Of a stretch of 64,000 nucleotides of DNA, positions 1 to 13,115 are shown one piece after another. This stretch comes from Monosiga brevicollis MX1. Its lineage: Eukaryota > Opisthokonta > Choanoflagellata > Craspedida > Salpingoecidae. The stretch is taken from assembly GCF_000002865.3 (NCBI RefSeq), contig NW_001865046.1, forward strand, positions 517,492-581,491, written 5' to 3'. Positions within the stretch are counted from its first letter, which is position 1. Every line of letters begins with the position of its first letter. The position numbers were made by a program, and so were the translations under genes. The notes under the pieces were generated by a model that worked only from the letters and a program-made list of their open reading frames with translations, made no database searches and was not told where the DNA came from.

Positions 1-3000
1 GCTGCAGCCTCGACGCCCCCATCCTGGTCCTTGACTGGTTTGGCTCAGATTCCCAGACCGTGGCATTGCCGTTACACGCGAACCCATGCACCAAAGAAGT
101 GACCTCTTCAGACACGCCAGCCTCGGCCATGGTAGCCGGGTTGCTCGTGCCTGTTGCTGCGTTGTGTGCCTCAGATGGCATCCATGTCCTCGAACTCTTT
201 GCCGTTGACCAGCTCGGCAATCCCGGTCCTAGGCTTCAGCTGACGGCCCGGTTTGACAGCGTCACGCCCCAGGTTCTGCTGAGCAACAAGCCCGAGCCCT
301 ACACCGACGCAGCCGGGGGCCAGGCGGCTCAATTCGACCTGTTATGCAGCGATGCTGGTGAAACCACGAATGCTTGTACGTTTTTTTGTAGACTGCTCGA
401 TGCCGAAGTCAGTGTCCTGTCCGTCCCATTCGAGAGCTGTGCGGCTGCCACGCGGCTGTCACTCTCAGGTGGGTCCTATACCTTTGAGGCCTATGCCGTC
501 GATGCAGCCGGGAACGCTGGCGACATTGTGCAGTGGTCTTTTGTGGTTGATGATACGGCACCATCCGTGGATTTGGTCAGCAACATCGTGGGGGCCTCAA
601 GCCTGACAAATCTGGGTACAACACAGCTTGCAGTGGTTTCATCTGAAGATAGTGACGTCATTTGTGCCGTTACAGTCTTGCCATGCGTCGATGCTCAGGA
701 CCCGGTCACAGGCACTTGCGTTGCCCAGATGCCATTGCTCGATGCCTACGAGAGTTGTGCCTTTCCTGCCAGTCTGGCGGACTTGGTTCCGGCTGATCAA
801 CAGCACCTGCTCGCATCATCCGCACTCGCTGAGTTGAATGCGTCGACGGCCAACATCACTGTTTCGGTCTTGGCTCGTGACGCTGCAGGCAACGTGCCGC
901 CAACGCCAGCTGCACTGTGGTGGCAGTATCGCAGCGAGGATCTGTGGATTCGCTTGTCAGCAGACTCTCTGCCTCCCAGCGTCAGCTTGGCCGATCATTT
1001 CTCCATCCAGGCTGAGGGCAATGGAGATGGCCTCCAGTGTGCATGGTCAGAGGGTGCGAGCTCATCGGCAATAAATGCAGCACCAATCGAGTGGCAAGGC
1101 TGTGAGAGCCCTTTCCGAGCCCGATCGACGAAGCGGCACCAACGTTTCTGCGCGCGGGCCACTACGTCGAGCAGCGATGGGACGAGGAGCGACGCCTCGG
1201 GGGTTCCAAGCACGATGCAAACGTCCACCGCAGCGTGTCACACTTGGCAATATTTGTCGGTTGCGGTGGAGCTGGGCGCGCCCTCGTTGAGCGATGCTCA
1301 ACTAGATCCCTTGGTGCAGGCCGTGTTGGTCTTTGACTCCACTTGGCCTCGGCATTTGTTCGTTGCTGCATCTCAAAACGTGACGCTTGTCAACGCCGCA
1401 GCGGCGTCTACGCGGGGACGCGTGACACTGCAGAGAAGAAACGTGACGGCGTTGGACATTGAGTTGGCCGTTCCTGCATGGGTGGGGGCCTTTTCACTAC
1501 GTCTGTTCAAAACGCAGACGGGTATGCTTATGGAAGATCTCGGCGAATGGTTGATGTTCAATGTGCGCTCCAGCATTGTTCTGTCCCCAGCTACCATGCT
1601 GGCGTTTATCCGTGGGGAAACAACATGGAGCGCCTGGCAAGGCGCTGTCATGCTGGGCTCATGGACAGTGTCTCCCATGGGATGGGTTAGCAGCACTTTC
1701 AAGCTAGCAGCGCCCGCGGGAGCGGGCGTGGCTTTGCAGTGCTGCGCGGGGCCTGCGTGCCTATCACGGTGCTTGCGATGTCGTCCAGATGTCTGCGCGC
1801 TCGATTGCCACGAACCAGAGCTCACACGCTGTGCTTGTGCAGCTACCAGTAGCTTCCCGGCTCTCACAGACGTCCGATCGACGTGTGTGTCGGGTGCTCA
1901 GGCTTTTCCCTACCCAACCGCGTTGACAGACGAGCGCATCACGGTGGTGGCCCGTGCCGTGGACGCTGCTGGTCAACCCGGTGCCATGCATACAGTGGAG
2001 CGTGAACTTGACTTGACGCGGCCCGTGCTGGGAGGTGTGCATGTGCCTAGCGACGGTACACGCCTTTCAAGTTCTGAGGCCCTGACCGAGATTCATTGTC
2101 ACGAGCCGGAGGCGTGTATGCTGGACATGTCGAGCCAAGCGGTGCGCTTTGAGGCATCGGCCGCAGTGATTTCAAAGGTGGTGATCAGTGATGTCGCTGG
2201 TTGGCAGCGGGCGTTCGACAACCTGACGCTCCCAGTCATGCCGCCCACTGCGTCCAATTTCACTTTCGCACTCACAGTAGACACTCCTTCGCGTGCCCAA
2301 ATGCCCGTGATCAGTAAAGCTGCCACCAATACCACAAGTGTGGTCGTGACCTGGTCGAGTGCTCTGCCGACAGCGTGTGTGCTCCTGCGCGAGGTGGATG
2401 GGACAAATGTCATGCTGGCCTCGCACTGCTTCATCCAGTGGCAAAATGGTACCTTGGTCGCCTGCCCACGCGTTCGCCTAACAAACCGCGGACGCGTGGG
2501 TTCACCGGACGTGGCTGCCGTCTTGGGCGAGTATGAGCGTGCCTGTGCACCTGGTGCGTCGATTGAAACTACCACGCTGTGCCGCTGGAACAGTCGGCCG
2601 CTGTACCGGCAAGCCCTGGCGAGTGATGAGGCAGCCGAGGCACCTTTTCTCGTCTACGATGGCGTGACTTGGTTGGTAACGAGGTCACTACCGAATTCGC
2701 AGGCCTCGCCGTTGAGTGACACGGATGTAGTCTTGTATGCAGAGTCGACTGCCGCTGTACCGACTGGGCGTATGCGCTTGGCAGCTGACGACTCCTTGAC
2801 GACCGTGGAAGCCTCTTGTGGTATGGGCAATATGCACTGCCACTCTTGTATGACGCTTCCGCTCCCACCTGGCAGCTGTTCAAAAAGGCAATAGGTTTCA
2901 ACTTTTAACTGTCTTTTCTCCGGGTTGTGTTGGCTCTTAGGTGGTGCCACGCCTGGAGTGGTGGCGTCTTTTGAGGGCATGATGCCAGGCGCCTATCAAG

Positions 3001-3440
3001 TGTGCCTGACCTCATCCAGCGGTGCACGCGCATGCAGGAGCGCTCAAGTACTGGGTACGTTGCATTGCCTCCGCGCTGGTGCACAACCTTCAGCTGCTGA
3101 CCAGGCTGGGGTTGTCTTGTTTTTAGATTTGACAGGGCCTGCAATAGGATCTGCTGCCAGCACAGAGGACCCATGCGCGAGCGTACACCGAGAGAATGAG
3201 ACCTTTGCCATTCTGGCCGTGGTTCTTTACGCCTTGTTTGCCATAGCGGCATCATTGCTGATTTACTTTCGGCGCAAGCGGGTGAGTGCAAAGCACTGCC
3301 CTCTTTCTCTGTTCTCGATATTTTGCGCGTTCTCACCACAGGCTGGCTCGCTGGACATGACGGTGTGGTGGATAGATTGCCTTTCATATTGCTCGCCACC
3401 ATGTGCGGCAGACCGTACTGCAATCTGCTCAGCGTTTTGA
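1..3440 (+). CDS. Type I membrane protein with Ig-like repeats, 3' part
   Basis: The reading frame is open from the first base, so the 5' end lies outside the window. Best exons are 1-2847, 2941-3054, 3127-3281 and 3342-3440; a donor at 2878 instead of 2848 would also keep frame. The large first exon encodes repeated beta-sandwich modules ending in motifs such as AVDAAGNAG and DDTAPSVDL, the pattern of bacterial-type Ig-like domains common in choanoflagellate and protist surface proteins. There are many cysteines, a Cys-rich cluster near 1735-1850, and N-glycosylation sequons. One hydrophobic segment at about 3205-3270 (AILAVVLYALFAIAASLLIY) is followed by RRKR, so the tail is cytoplasmic and about 35 residues long. 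I infer an extracellular adhesion or receptor role; no enzyme domain is visible. The last intron (60 nt) is in frame and free of stops. Confidence 0.75.
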
Positions 3441-4398
3441 GGGCTTTTGAGAGTGATGTTTTGTTCTCTTTGTTTTGCACCCGGCCTCTCCGCCATTTTT
3501 CCCCGCCTTTACCCGTTGCTGTGCGACTGGGAAGAGTGTGCATCCAGATATTTTCATCTCGAGTTGTGGGCGTTGTGCACCGGGATTCATACTATGAACC
3601 CGCTTTGTACGATCAAGCGCTGCGCGCTTTCCATCGCTCCTGTATCATCTGTTGCTTTGGCCGTGCCCGTGGCCTTTGTTTTCTCGTATGTTGTTGTTGG
3701 CACCCCCCTTTCTTCCCGAGTGCCCGTGCGTTCCCTGATTAATCTTGACTTCTCTTTTGACTTTCGGGAATGGCAAGTCTTTTGTATGATTTCGGATGGC
3801 TTATCGAGTAATTGACACGATATGAACAAGGCTTTGGAGTACGGTAATGCTGCTGGGGTTGCCGTCGAAGACACCTGTCCCCGAGAGTCGGGTCAGCTAG
3901 CTGCACAAGTTGACATGTTAACAAGGTTCAACCAAGCTGTGGCGGGAAGCATTGGCTTGAAAGCAATTCAGAGAGTACAAAGAGGACAAAGCAAAGGGCA
4001 CGCCGAATGATCACACTTGGTAGCGGGAATCTTGTTTCTTTTGTTCTCCATGTTCTCTGTTCTCCTGTTGTCATTTGCTGTTCTGTACGTGCGACCGGGA
4101 CCGAGACTGGAGAGTGTGCGAAGGGAGGGGAGCAGCCCGCAAGGCTGGAGCTGTGGCCTGGGTCGCGCTGCTCCTGGCTGGCGGCGTGAGGCGAGGGGGG
4201 TTCTGCTGGTGTCTAAAACCTGTGGCATGTGACTCATTGGGTGATGTTGCTGTGGTTGACTCTAGCTTGGGGTCCAGAGTTGATGCCTCGGGCGACTGTT
4301 GGGGGTTGAATCAAGCAAACGTGACCTCCGGGTTTTTTTGATTTTTTTACTTGAAGCGTTACAGTCGCCGCTCATCGACAACCTCCTCACCGGGCATC
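3441..4398. other. Intergenic region between the membrane protein and VPS26
   Basis: About 960 bp holding the 3' end of the upstream gene and the promoter and 5' UTR of VPS26. Short open frames occur on both strands, but none shows a domain, splice pattern or composition that supports a gene. Confidence 0.5.
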
Positions 4399-6284
4399 AT
4401 GGCGGTATGCCGCATTCGTCCATCGGCTCGGCGTTGAGCTTTTTTTGTTCCCTTGTGGGTGTATTTTGGAAGTTTTAGCACTGGAATCCGATTTCCGATC
4501 GCCCCTTATTTGGTGTCATACTGCCGTAGAGTTTCTTCGGCTTTGGCCAGTCGGCTGACATCAAGATTGATCTCAACGCCGTCCCCGAGCGTAAGCGCGT
4601 GCCATTTGCCCTCGAGAACGGACAGGTCGAGCAGCAGCCCCTGTTTTACGATGGTGAAGACATCTCTGGCAAGGTAGGATATCCCTGCCCACCTGACTTG
4701 ACCGCCAAACGACAATCTTGAGCCAAAAAGCCTGTCCCCGGCTTGCTCTTGTAATCTGTCATGCTTGGTTATGACAATATTTTTTTTTTTTTGTGTTGCT
4801 TTTCATCCTGGCCCTCTCTGATCTGCCTGTCTACATGCACGCATGCGCACCACGCACATAGGTCACCATCAGTCTGAAAAATCCGGGAAAAAAACTGGAG
4901 CACTACGGCATCAAGGTCGAATTTATTGGGCAAACCGGTGTGTCCAAATTACGAGGCTCCGTGTTTTCGATGAATCAAGTGTTGATGCGCCATCCTGCGC
5001 AACCGTACGCCTGTGTTCTCGGCGAGGAATGATTAGTTGCCCCACACCACGCTCAACCACCCACTTGCGATTCAACTCTGGTAGAGATGCTCTTCGATCG
5101 TGGCAACCATCAGGCATTTACGTCTCTGGTCAAAGAGCTGGCGGCGCCTGGCGATATGGTGAAGAACCAAACCTTTGAGTTCAAATTTGACAAGGCCGAA
5201 AAGCCCTACGAATCCTACAAGGGTGTCAATGTGCGGTTACGCTACTTTGTGCGAGTCACCATCATGCGCCGCATCAGCAATATTGTCAAGGAGAAGGACC
5301 TGGCTGTACACACCCTTTCCTCTTACCCCGAAGTCAACGGCAGGTCTGTATCCACATTCCTTTTCTTGGCTCGACATGGGGAAGGAGGGGTGCAAACCAG
5401 ACCCGATCAGGGCCACGCTCTGGTTGAGCCGCTTTTGTTGGCCTAAATCAACGCTCATGGCACCTGCTCCCATTTGCTATTTGCTGGTGGCACAGCATCA
5501 AGATGGAGGTCGGCATCGAAGACTCGCTTCACATTGAGTTTGAATATAACCGTGCCAAGTACGTGGCCCAACGCCAATCCCTAGCAATGGTTTCGTTGTT
5601 TCGACCGAGCAAAGGCCCTCACTTTGCTCAACCTGTTTACCAACAGGTACCACCTGAAAGACGTGATTGTGGGCAAAATTTATTTCTTGCTCGTCCGCAT
5701 CAAGCTCAAATACATGGAGCTGGCCATCATCAAGCGCGAGATTGCCGGATCAGGTACGCTAGAGAAACACTGGCCCGCGTAGTGCTGCACCGTGCTGCGC
5801 AGTCCTCCAGCCAATCGTTCGCCCTCACGTCGTCTCGGGACAGGCCAAAATGTGTACAACGAAACCGAGACCATCACGAAATACGAAATCATGGACGGTG
5901 CTCCCGTGCGCGGTGAAACCATTCCCATTCGTCTTTTCCTGGCCGGCTTTGATCTCAGCCCAACGATGCGCGATGCCAGCAAGACTTTCCAAGTCCGCTA
6001 CTATCTCAACCTCGTCCTCGTTGATGAAGAGGTATGACCCAATCCACTTCTCTCAAAGACGCTCCATTGGCCTGATTTTCCTCCATATACATGTGGAAAC
6101 ACATTAAAGGCATCTGAGCTTCGTCTTCTTCAACCTCACGCCTCCTCCCTCCCTCGATTGGCATCCGATTCTTCTCCTTTTCAAGGATCGGAGGTATTTC
6201 AAGCAACAGGAAATCTTCTTGTGGCGCAAGGCCAAACAGCAGCTGCCCACAGAGCGCGCTGTGGATGCCACTAAGAAGCTTTGA
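4399..6284 (+). CDS. VPS26: Retromer subunit VPS26
   Basis: Arrestin-fold subunit of the retromer core (VPS26-VPS29-VPS35), which returns cargo from endosomes to the Golgi or plasma membrane on the cytosolic face. Exons: 4399-4404, 4530-4673, 4862-4937, 5085-5343, 5496-5558, 5647-5753, 5844-6031 and 6186-6284. They sum to 942 nt, or 313 residues, close to the roughly 327 of human VPS26A. Diagnostic stretches are FFGFGQSADIKIDL near the N terminus, KPYESYKGVNVRLRYFV, MEVGIEDSLHIEFEYN, YHLKDVIVGKIYFLLVRIK, KYEIMDGAPVRGE and DRRYFKQQEIFLWRKA. The tail is shorter than in vertebrates. The first coding exon encodes only Met-Ala; splicing to 4530 gives the expected MASFFGFG start. All introns are short GT-AG. 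Confidence 0.96.
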
Positions 6285-7534
6285 AATGGCTGCCGTCCTC
6301 CTTCGACTTAAATCAACGTCATTGCCCCGCCACTGCCCTGCCCATTCCTATGCGTTGTCATGACCCCGTCATGTCATGCCCCACGAATGACTAGCCTTCT
6401 TTTGTTCGCGTGCATTGCGTTGCCCTAGTTTGCATTTGAGCTTGCTTTTTTTTCTATTTCGACTCCCATCCACGCCACAAAGACCTATTTTTCTTCTGTT
6501 CAGTTTGCTTGCTTTGTTTTCCTTTGTTTTTCATCACACCGAAATTGCGCTCCATTTGGCTGCCTCTCTTCATTCTTCATGTCTATCACGCGCGTGTAAG
6601 TGTGGTTGTTTGTCCTGTGTCAGCGCCGGTGTGCTTGGAGTTTGAAACACATTTCTTTTTGTCTTCTCTTTTTTGCAATTGTGTCGCTTCTTTTAGATCC
6701 AAGGGCCCGCAAGGCGTGTCCTCCTTGCTGTATTCTTGTGAATTGTGATTTGTGATTTGTTCTTCTTTTTTTCTCTGTGGTCTACATGTCATGAAGAACA
6801 ACTGACTCACGCATCTACTCGGTGCGCCGGCTCTCCCGACTTGTTCCGTGGCCTGAAGTTTCGCTTGGTAGCACGGCAATCGCATGTCCTTCTTTCCAAT
6901 TTTTTTTTTTTTTTTTTTTTTTTTGCCAGAGCCCGCCTTTCCTTTCGTAAGCCAAGCGAGCTGTCTTCATTTTGGCATGTCTCTGATTGGAGATTTGCTC
7001 TTGCACAGCAGGTGCTGCAGAAGCGAGCGCCCGACCACGGGATCGCCCCTTTCCTCTGCGCCATCCTGTGCCGCCATGCTGTTGATCCATCATGTAAATT
7101 TGACAGATGACATTGTGCAGCAAAAAAAAATGAGGTGGGAAACAAATGTAATTTGAGCGGACCAGGTCCATCAAAAACTCGAAACGCACGCACAATCAGC
7201 AGTCGTTCAACACGGTTCAACAGCGCTGCAAGGTGTCACGAGAAGGTTGGGCGAGCCCTGAGTCTCGGATTTGTTCCAAGACCAAGGCACAACAACAACA
7301 ATGACAATGAATCCCTATCAATATTTGAGACAAATCCCCAAGGCGCCGACGCGCATGAACATGGTCGACAGAAGGGCAAAAAAACCAAAAACACGTTTGT
7401 GCTACCCTCTAGCCCAAACTCGTACATATATCCACGACCCAACGACAACAAAAGAACAAAAATCGAACACGAGTGGAGAAAGGGGCAGGAGAAGCTGGGC
7501 CAAAAGGCAAATCAGGTGACACCAGTCAGCATGA
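6285..7534. other. Convergent spacer between VPS26 and the importin gene
   Basis: About 1.25 kb between two gene ends, T-rich on the plus strand, with an uninterrupted T run at about 6899-6924. No supported gene; it presumably contains both 3' UTRs. Confidence 0.5.
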
Positions 7535-10500
7535 CTAATTGAAGCTGAAGGTGTTGGGCAGATTCACTTGAGTTGGGAATTGATAACCACCAGATTCCTT
7601 GAGTTGCTTGGACTCCCGAACTTGGTCCCGACGCCGCGCCTCCTCCTGAATGTTGGCTAGCAAAGTCTGTGCCTCCTCGTTTTGGCACGCAGCCATGAGA
7701 GCTCCGTGCAAGGGCTGATCCTGAGTTGCCGTGTGCTCAAGCAAACCCAGCAACAGTTTGTATTCGTCATACTCCTCCTGATCGTCCAGGGGTGTAACAT
7801 AGTCACCAAAATATGCGGCATCTGTCTCATCGCTCAGCTGCTCACTCGTATCATACTAAAGTATTCAAGCCAGGTAACCATGAGATGCCTTGTACCAGAG
7901 CTCAAGCGCGACGCAGAGGCAAGGGCACTCGAAGCGTGCTGCACAAGCATACCTGCGCCAAGGATTGGATGAGCTTGAGCTCTTCCGCAGACAAGTCAAC
8001 GTCCTCGTCACCGCAATCACCGTCTTCCTCCAAATGATCCAGGAGATCAATCGCTGCAACGAAAAGACGCGCCATAAGCAGGCAAAAAGAAAGAAAGAAG
8101 CCCTTGACGACGTCAGTGTCTCTCAGCCAAGGCGTCTGAGCAACGTACGATTGCTAAGGCTGTGTGCAAAGTTGGTCAGAGCCTCCTCATCGCCCTCCTC
8201 TTCATCATCCGCATACTCTTCAGCGTGAGCTCGATACGCCTCGGGCAGCGCCGAAAACAACTTGAGCAACATGGTCATGATTTGAGTGTAGATGGGCTGC
8301 AGACTGGCTGGCAAATTGCTCGAGCCCAAGTGCAACAGACGCACAATGGTTAAGATACCCACCCGACTAAGTTGGAAATGATTTTTGTGTTGAGCATGAA
8401 GCAGAGCCCGATACAAAGCGAGCTGTGAGTTGTGGTGCACAACCGTGTGCAGCCCTTGCCGGAGAGCAGTGGCCAGCAGACATTGGTGAAGAGGGGCGGT
8501 TCAGAGCGGAATGGCTCGGATACATACCGGTTGTGAAGACCTCGGTAATGCTCGAGCTCTGAGGACATGGTGGCGAAAAAGGTGGTCGTCAAGCTCCGGC
8601 CATCAGCCCGCACGATGGAATCTAGCGTGCTCAAGACCTAAGTCGTTCACCCAAACGGCAGAGAGGTCAGGCAACCGGTGGACAAAGGGTCAAGCAGAGG
8701 ATGGGGAGGATGCTTTTGGGATGGACCCGCCCCAGAAGATACCAACCAAAGCCGGCCGATGGAAAAGAGCAGTCAAGATCACATTGAAACAGATGTTGAC
8801 CAGGTACGGCTCCTCAGGCATTTCTTGTCCAAACAGGCGCGTGGCCACCAGGCCCACATACTGCTGCACCACGGCCTCGGGAACGTGCTCGCCGAGGTAA
8901 CCCAGAACCAGTTCCATGTACTTGGCGGCATGCCATTGTGTATCAGCGTCATCATGACGCTCAAAGCCAATGCGGCCCATCTCAAAGATGAGGGGAAGGT
9001 AGTCGGGCTCATGCAAAAGACGCTCGGATGCGTTCTTGATGAAGTTGTAGAGTGGTGGGAGCAGCTCTTGGAAAAAGTCAGAGCCTTGATCAAAGGCAAG
9101 GCATTTATGCATCGCGCCCAGAGCGGGGAACATGGTGTCGGTGACGCGAGTTTGGGTCAGGGTAGCCACAAGCGACAACGCCTCTTCCATGAAATCTTCC
9201 TTGTTGCCTTCGAGGACAGATTGAATGACGGGCACCACGGCGGCATCAAAGGGCTCTTGGTTCTCAGGTGCATTCTCAGCATACAGTGAGACCAACTCAC
9301 GCAGCGCCTCCACGGCGCTGGCTGCTGCAAAGGTCTATTTTTTGCAGAATGTACAGAGACAGTGGACGATGCTGTCAAACGAAGCAACCAAATACGGCGA
9401 GTTTCCTTGGCCCCAACCCTGGGATTCAAGCAGTGCCACAAGACCAACCTTGTGGCTCTCAAGCTCATTGTCGGCATCGCCGGAAGAGAGACGCATGAAG
9501 GCGTTTACCAGCTCGTGGGACATTTCGAGAGCATAGGGGGCCATGTGCTCGCCGTAAATTTGAATCAAGCGACCCAAAATGTCAGTCAAGTCATCGTTGT
9601 CCGTATCCTTGATCAGTTGAAGCATAATCTGGCGCATCGACACGAGGATGAATGCTCGCTTATATTTAGGTTAACCATGCTGGCCAACACACTCTCGGCC
9701 GCAGCTTACCTCGACAATGGTTTTGAGGTGAGTACGCAGGTGGTCGCGAATCGAGCTGTAGCCCTCAATATACAGGCGCAACGTCATACAAGCCTCAAGG
9801 CTGACGCGCTGTTCGGCGTCCTGTAGATGCATGAGAATGGCTTCGGCACAGCGTCCAGCAAACTCCTCTGACTGGGCCGTCTGCGCGAACGAGAAAACGT
9901 GGTATGATGATACAAGTGGAGAGGAAGCAGGAGAAGGCAACAGGAGGAGGCAAGGGCACGAAGGCCGGTCATGGACAAGCTGGCCTCACCTCGGCATAGG
10001 CCTTGAGGCACAAGACAGCCTGCATTCGAAGGAAGCCCTCTTGGGCTTCCAACTCAGGTAGAACAAACTGGTTGAGAACATCCGGCAAGGCCGAACGATA
10101 ATCCTTCTTCTTGATGAGCCCGGGGGCCAACAAGGTCAGGACGTTCAAGGCGCCGTATTGGACATTGGGGTCACGAGCAGCTTGCCCTGGGGCATTCCTA
10201 CAATTGCCAACAATTGCAGACAAAATGGTCAATGAGGATCGCACTGGTTGAAACAACAAGGCTCAAGCCTGGGCTGAGTTGCAAAGCTGGGCAACTCACG
10301 CTTGAAGTTGCTCGTAGGCATGGCCAATGATCTTGGGCAGCGCAAATTTCGCCTGCAAGTGAAAGCAACCCATGGGACCAGGCACGAAGCGGAAGAGAAA
10401 AGATTCAGCACAGAACCGTCGTATCTCGCCCTCATTGTCGAAAAAGAGTCGCTGCCAGTGAGGAGCAAGGCACATACCCGATGCCTGGCAAGCGTGTGAA

Positions 10501-12664
10501 CGCACATGCCAGCTGCGGCAATGGGAGAGATGTAATCGCGGTTGATGTCTAACCACCAAATCCAATGGTTACAGCAAGCGGATCGCATCAAGAGTCAGCG
10601 ATCGCTCAAGTCTGAGCGGCCATTAGTACAAGCAAAGCCCACAGGCTGTTTGGGAAACATACCGTAGCGCTGGCGGATGTACTCGTACGGGTCCTCCTCC
10701 CACAACTGCTCCATTTCAGGGGTGTGGCAGAGCAGGGGAAAGCACAGGGTCGAGTAGATCTCGATTGCATGTGGCTTGAGGTCCTTCCAGGTAACCTTGG
10801 ATTCGATCGTCTCCGCCAGAAGGGCCAGCAGGTGATGAAGTGTCTTCTGGGACATGTACAGCTCCTTCTTGCGGTATCCATCCAGCTGCATCAGCGCTGC
10901 CTAAGAATTGAGCGAAGGAATGAGTTGTCTGTCTGATGCATGTTGATGCCCAGTCCAGTTGGGAAAACCAACAAACCTGCAGAGCGCCTCGGGCCCAATG
11001 CTCGCGGTAGTGGATGCCAAGGTCCTTCTGAGCTTCCTCGACGTTGTTCGCAATGCCAAAGCGACGAAAGTTATCGTTCAACACCTGCAAATTCGACATT
11101 GCCATCGATCATGTCAAACCAGTGGCAGAGGAGTGTGAGATGGAAGGGTGCCATTCAAGCCACTGAGGCTGTCTTATGGTGAAAGCTATGGCTCCACGGA
11201 TACGCGGGTGGGCACCTACGTTGGCGATCCATTTCTTGACCTTGCACACGGGCTGTTGAGGCCACAGGTCCATGTCATCAGAGGCCGGTGTGAATGGCAC
11301 TTGCAGGAGCGCCAGAAGACAGCTGTACCAAGCGTTCATCGACTCGGTGGTCGACAGACAGGCCGGCATGTACAGCTACAAGCGAGCGTTGTCGCAATTT
11401 GGTTCGAGCAGCGTGAAACCAACAGCGTGAATGGCACCAAGCGTCAAGTGAAGCTTGGTGCGAGCATGGAGGTAGTGGCACAAAGATCAGAAAGACACGT
11501 ACAAGGGTGGAACGATAATAAATCTTGATGGCATAGTGCTGGAGAGTAAGCACTTGGTCGTTCTCGGGCTGAAGTTGCAGGATGGCCAGCAGAGCCGGCT
11601 GCAGCGTAGCCATGATACTATTAAAGTCATCCTGAGCGGACGGCCGCTTAGCACTATCAGCATAACCACAACATCGTCATGTTGCCCGGGATGTGAGCGT
11701 CTATGTCGAGAACGAGAAGCGCAGCACAATCACAAGCTCAGAGCCTGGTCTCCGGCGGCTAGCTCAGTACGCACGTGTAGCGCTTGCTGATAGCGTGAAT
11801 GGCCAGCAGCGTGCCATGGCGCACGCCATACTCGGAGCTGGCAAGGCCATTGCTGAGATGGCCCAGCAACTCTGTTCATGAGTGATCGGGGATCATGGTA
11901 AAAAGAGCAAGGTGAGTCGGACCAGGTGCAGCGCAACCGGGCAGAAAAAAAGGACCACGAGGGTAGGGGTCGCACCGTTGAAGTGTTCGGGAAACTGGGC
12001 ATCGATCATGCGCTGAAAAGCCAAAGCCAGCTGGGGTCTATGAACAACAAGATCAGCTGTACGTCTAAAACAAACAAGGTTTGCGGATGGCTAAAGGGGA
12101 TGAACGCACTGCAGCTTAACATCCGCGTTGACGATGCCGTTAATGATGTGGTCGCGGATAATTTGTTTCTCACTGTCCGGAAGGACCCACACGTCACGGT
12201 AGGCAGACAGTGCCACCCAGTGCTTGAGGATGAGCTGCTTGAACATGACGCTCGCTATGTGAAGCAAAGGACAAGCCCCAAAGTTGAGAGTGGGAGATGG
12301 CTGGCGGCACAGGGTGCAAACATGCAGGCGAGGAGGGCGTGGCTGGCAGCGAGACAAAGAGAGCTTACCGAGTTGCTTCACACGCTCGTCAAGCTCGTGT
12401 GAGGTGATGATCTGCAAGAGCGCCTGGCTGTACCCAGGCTGGGCGCTCATCTAAGCAGGCGGGGGAAAAGGTCAAGCGGGTTGCGCCAACCAGAGTCTGG
12501 TCTCATGCTTGTGGGAGATGTAGCATGGCCCAGAAAAGAGCACGCGGGCATGGGTGGCGCACGAGATGGCCGATTCTTACTTGTTCAAGCTCGCCCTCGG
12601 CGGCCTTGCGAACTGTGCCATCCTCGCTGAAGCAGCGCTCAAGCGTTTGCACGAGGTTGGCCAT
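7535..12664 (-). CDS. IPO7/8: Importin-7/8 family karyopherin (Nmd5/Sxm1 type)
   Basis: Nuclear import receptor of HEAT repeats that binds RanGTP and carries ribosomal proteins, histones and other cargo. The start at 12664 gives MANLVQTLERCFSEDGTVR, matching the family N terminus, and the end at 7535 gives a tail with SGGYQFPTQVNLPNTFSFN, close to human IPO7 (GGYKF...SFNF). In between are many short exons, including the importin-beta N-terminal segment with VMFKQLILKHWV (about 12200), a Trp/Lys-rich segment with CKVKKWIANV (about 11220-11240), the family hallmark EEDPYEYIRQRYG (about 10670-10700), LKKK-like and TDNDDLTDIL segments, and a helical block at 8690-9313. Acidic stretches precede the C terminus, as in IPO7/8. 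At least ten introns. The family is certain; I did not resolve every exon boundary. IPO7 and IPO8 are vertebrate duplicates, so this is their co-orthologue. Confidence 0.93.
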
Positions 12665-13072
12665 CGTGACGATGACAGCAGCAGTGACGACAACGACAAC
12701 GAGCTTCTGGCGGGAGAGATTGTGTGGACCGTCGCCTGATGGAAGACGAGAAAAACTTGCGGCGAAGCTGTCAATGTCCTGGGCCTCAACTCAGCAGAGG
12801 CGAACCGCGCAAGAGATACAAAGGCCCGACCACAGGGGAGGAGAGAAGCCTACACGCGGGCGGGGCGGGGCGGGGCGGGGGTGGGAAACCAACAGCAAGG
12901 CATCATGAGTCCTTTGGTTGGTTCGCTAGGCCGCTTGCCACCTGGCCCGACGCGGGACAAAGAGAAGCACGGCCCATCCCACAGGCAGAAGCCAACAACA
13001 AGCCCATCCCCAGGCAGGAGGGATACGATTGATTACCGGGACGTCGACCAAAACGAAGCCAAGGTCAAAGTG

Positions 13073-13080
13073 TGTGTGAA

Positions 13081-13115
<35 letters not shown>

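Noticed and set aside
3822-4010. Short plus-strand frame of 62 codons between the membrane protein and VPS26
   Set aside because: No domain, no splice partner and no conservation clue; likely chance in a GC-rich spacer.
8678-9313. Long plus-strand frame opposite the importin exon
   Set aside because: It is antisense to a well supported helical exon of importin-7/8 and has no homology of its own.
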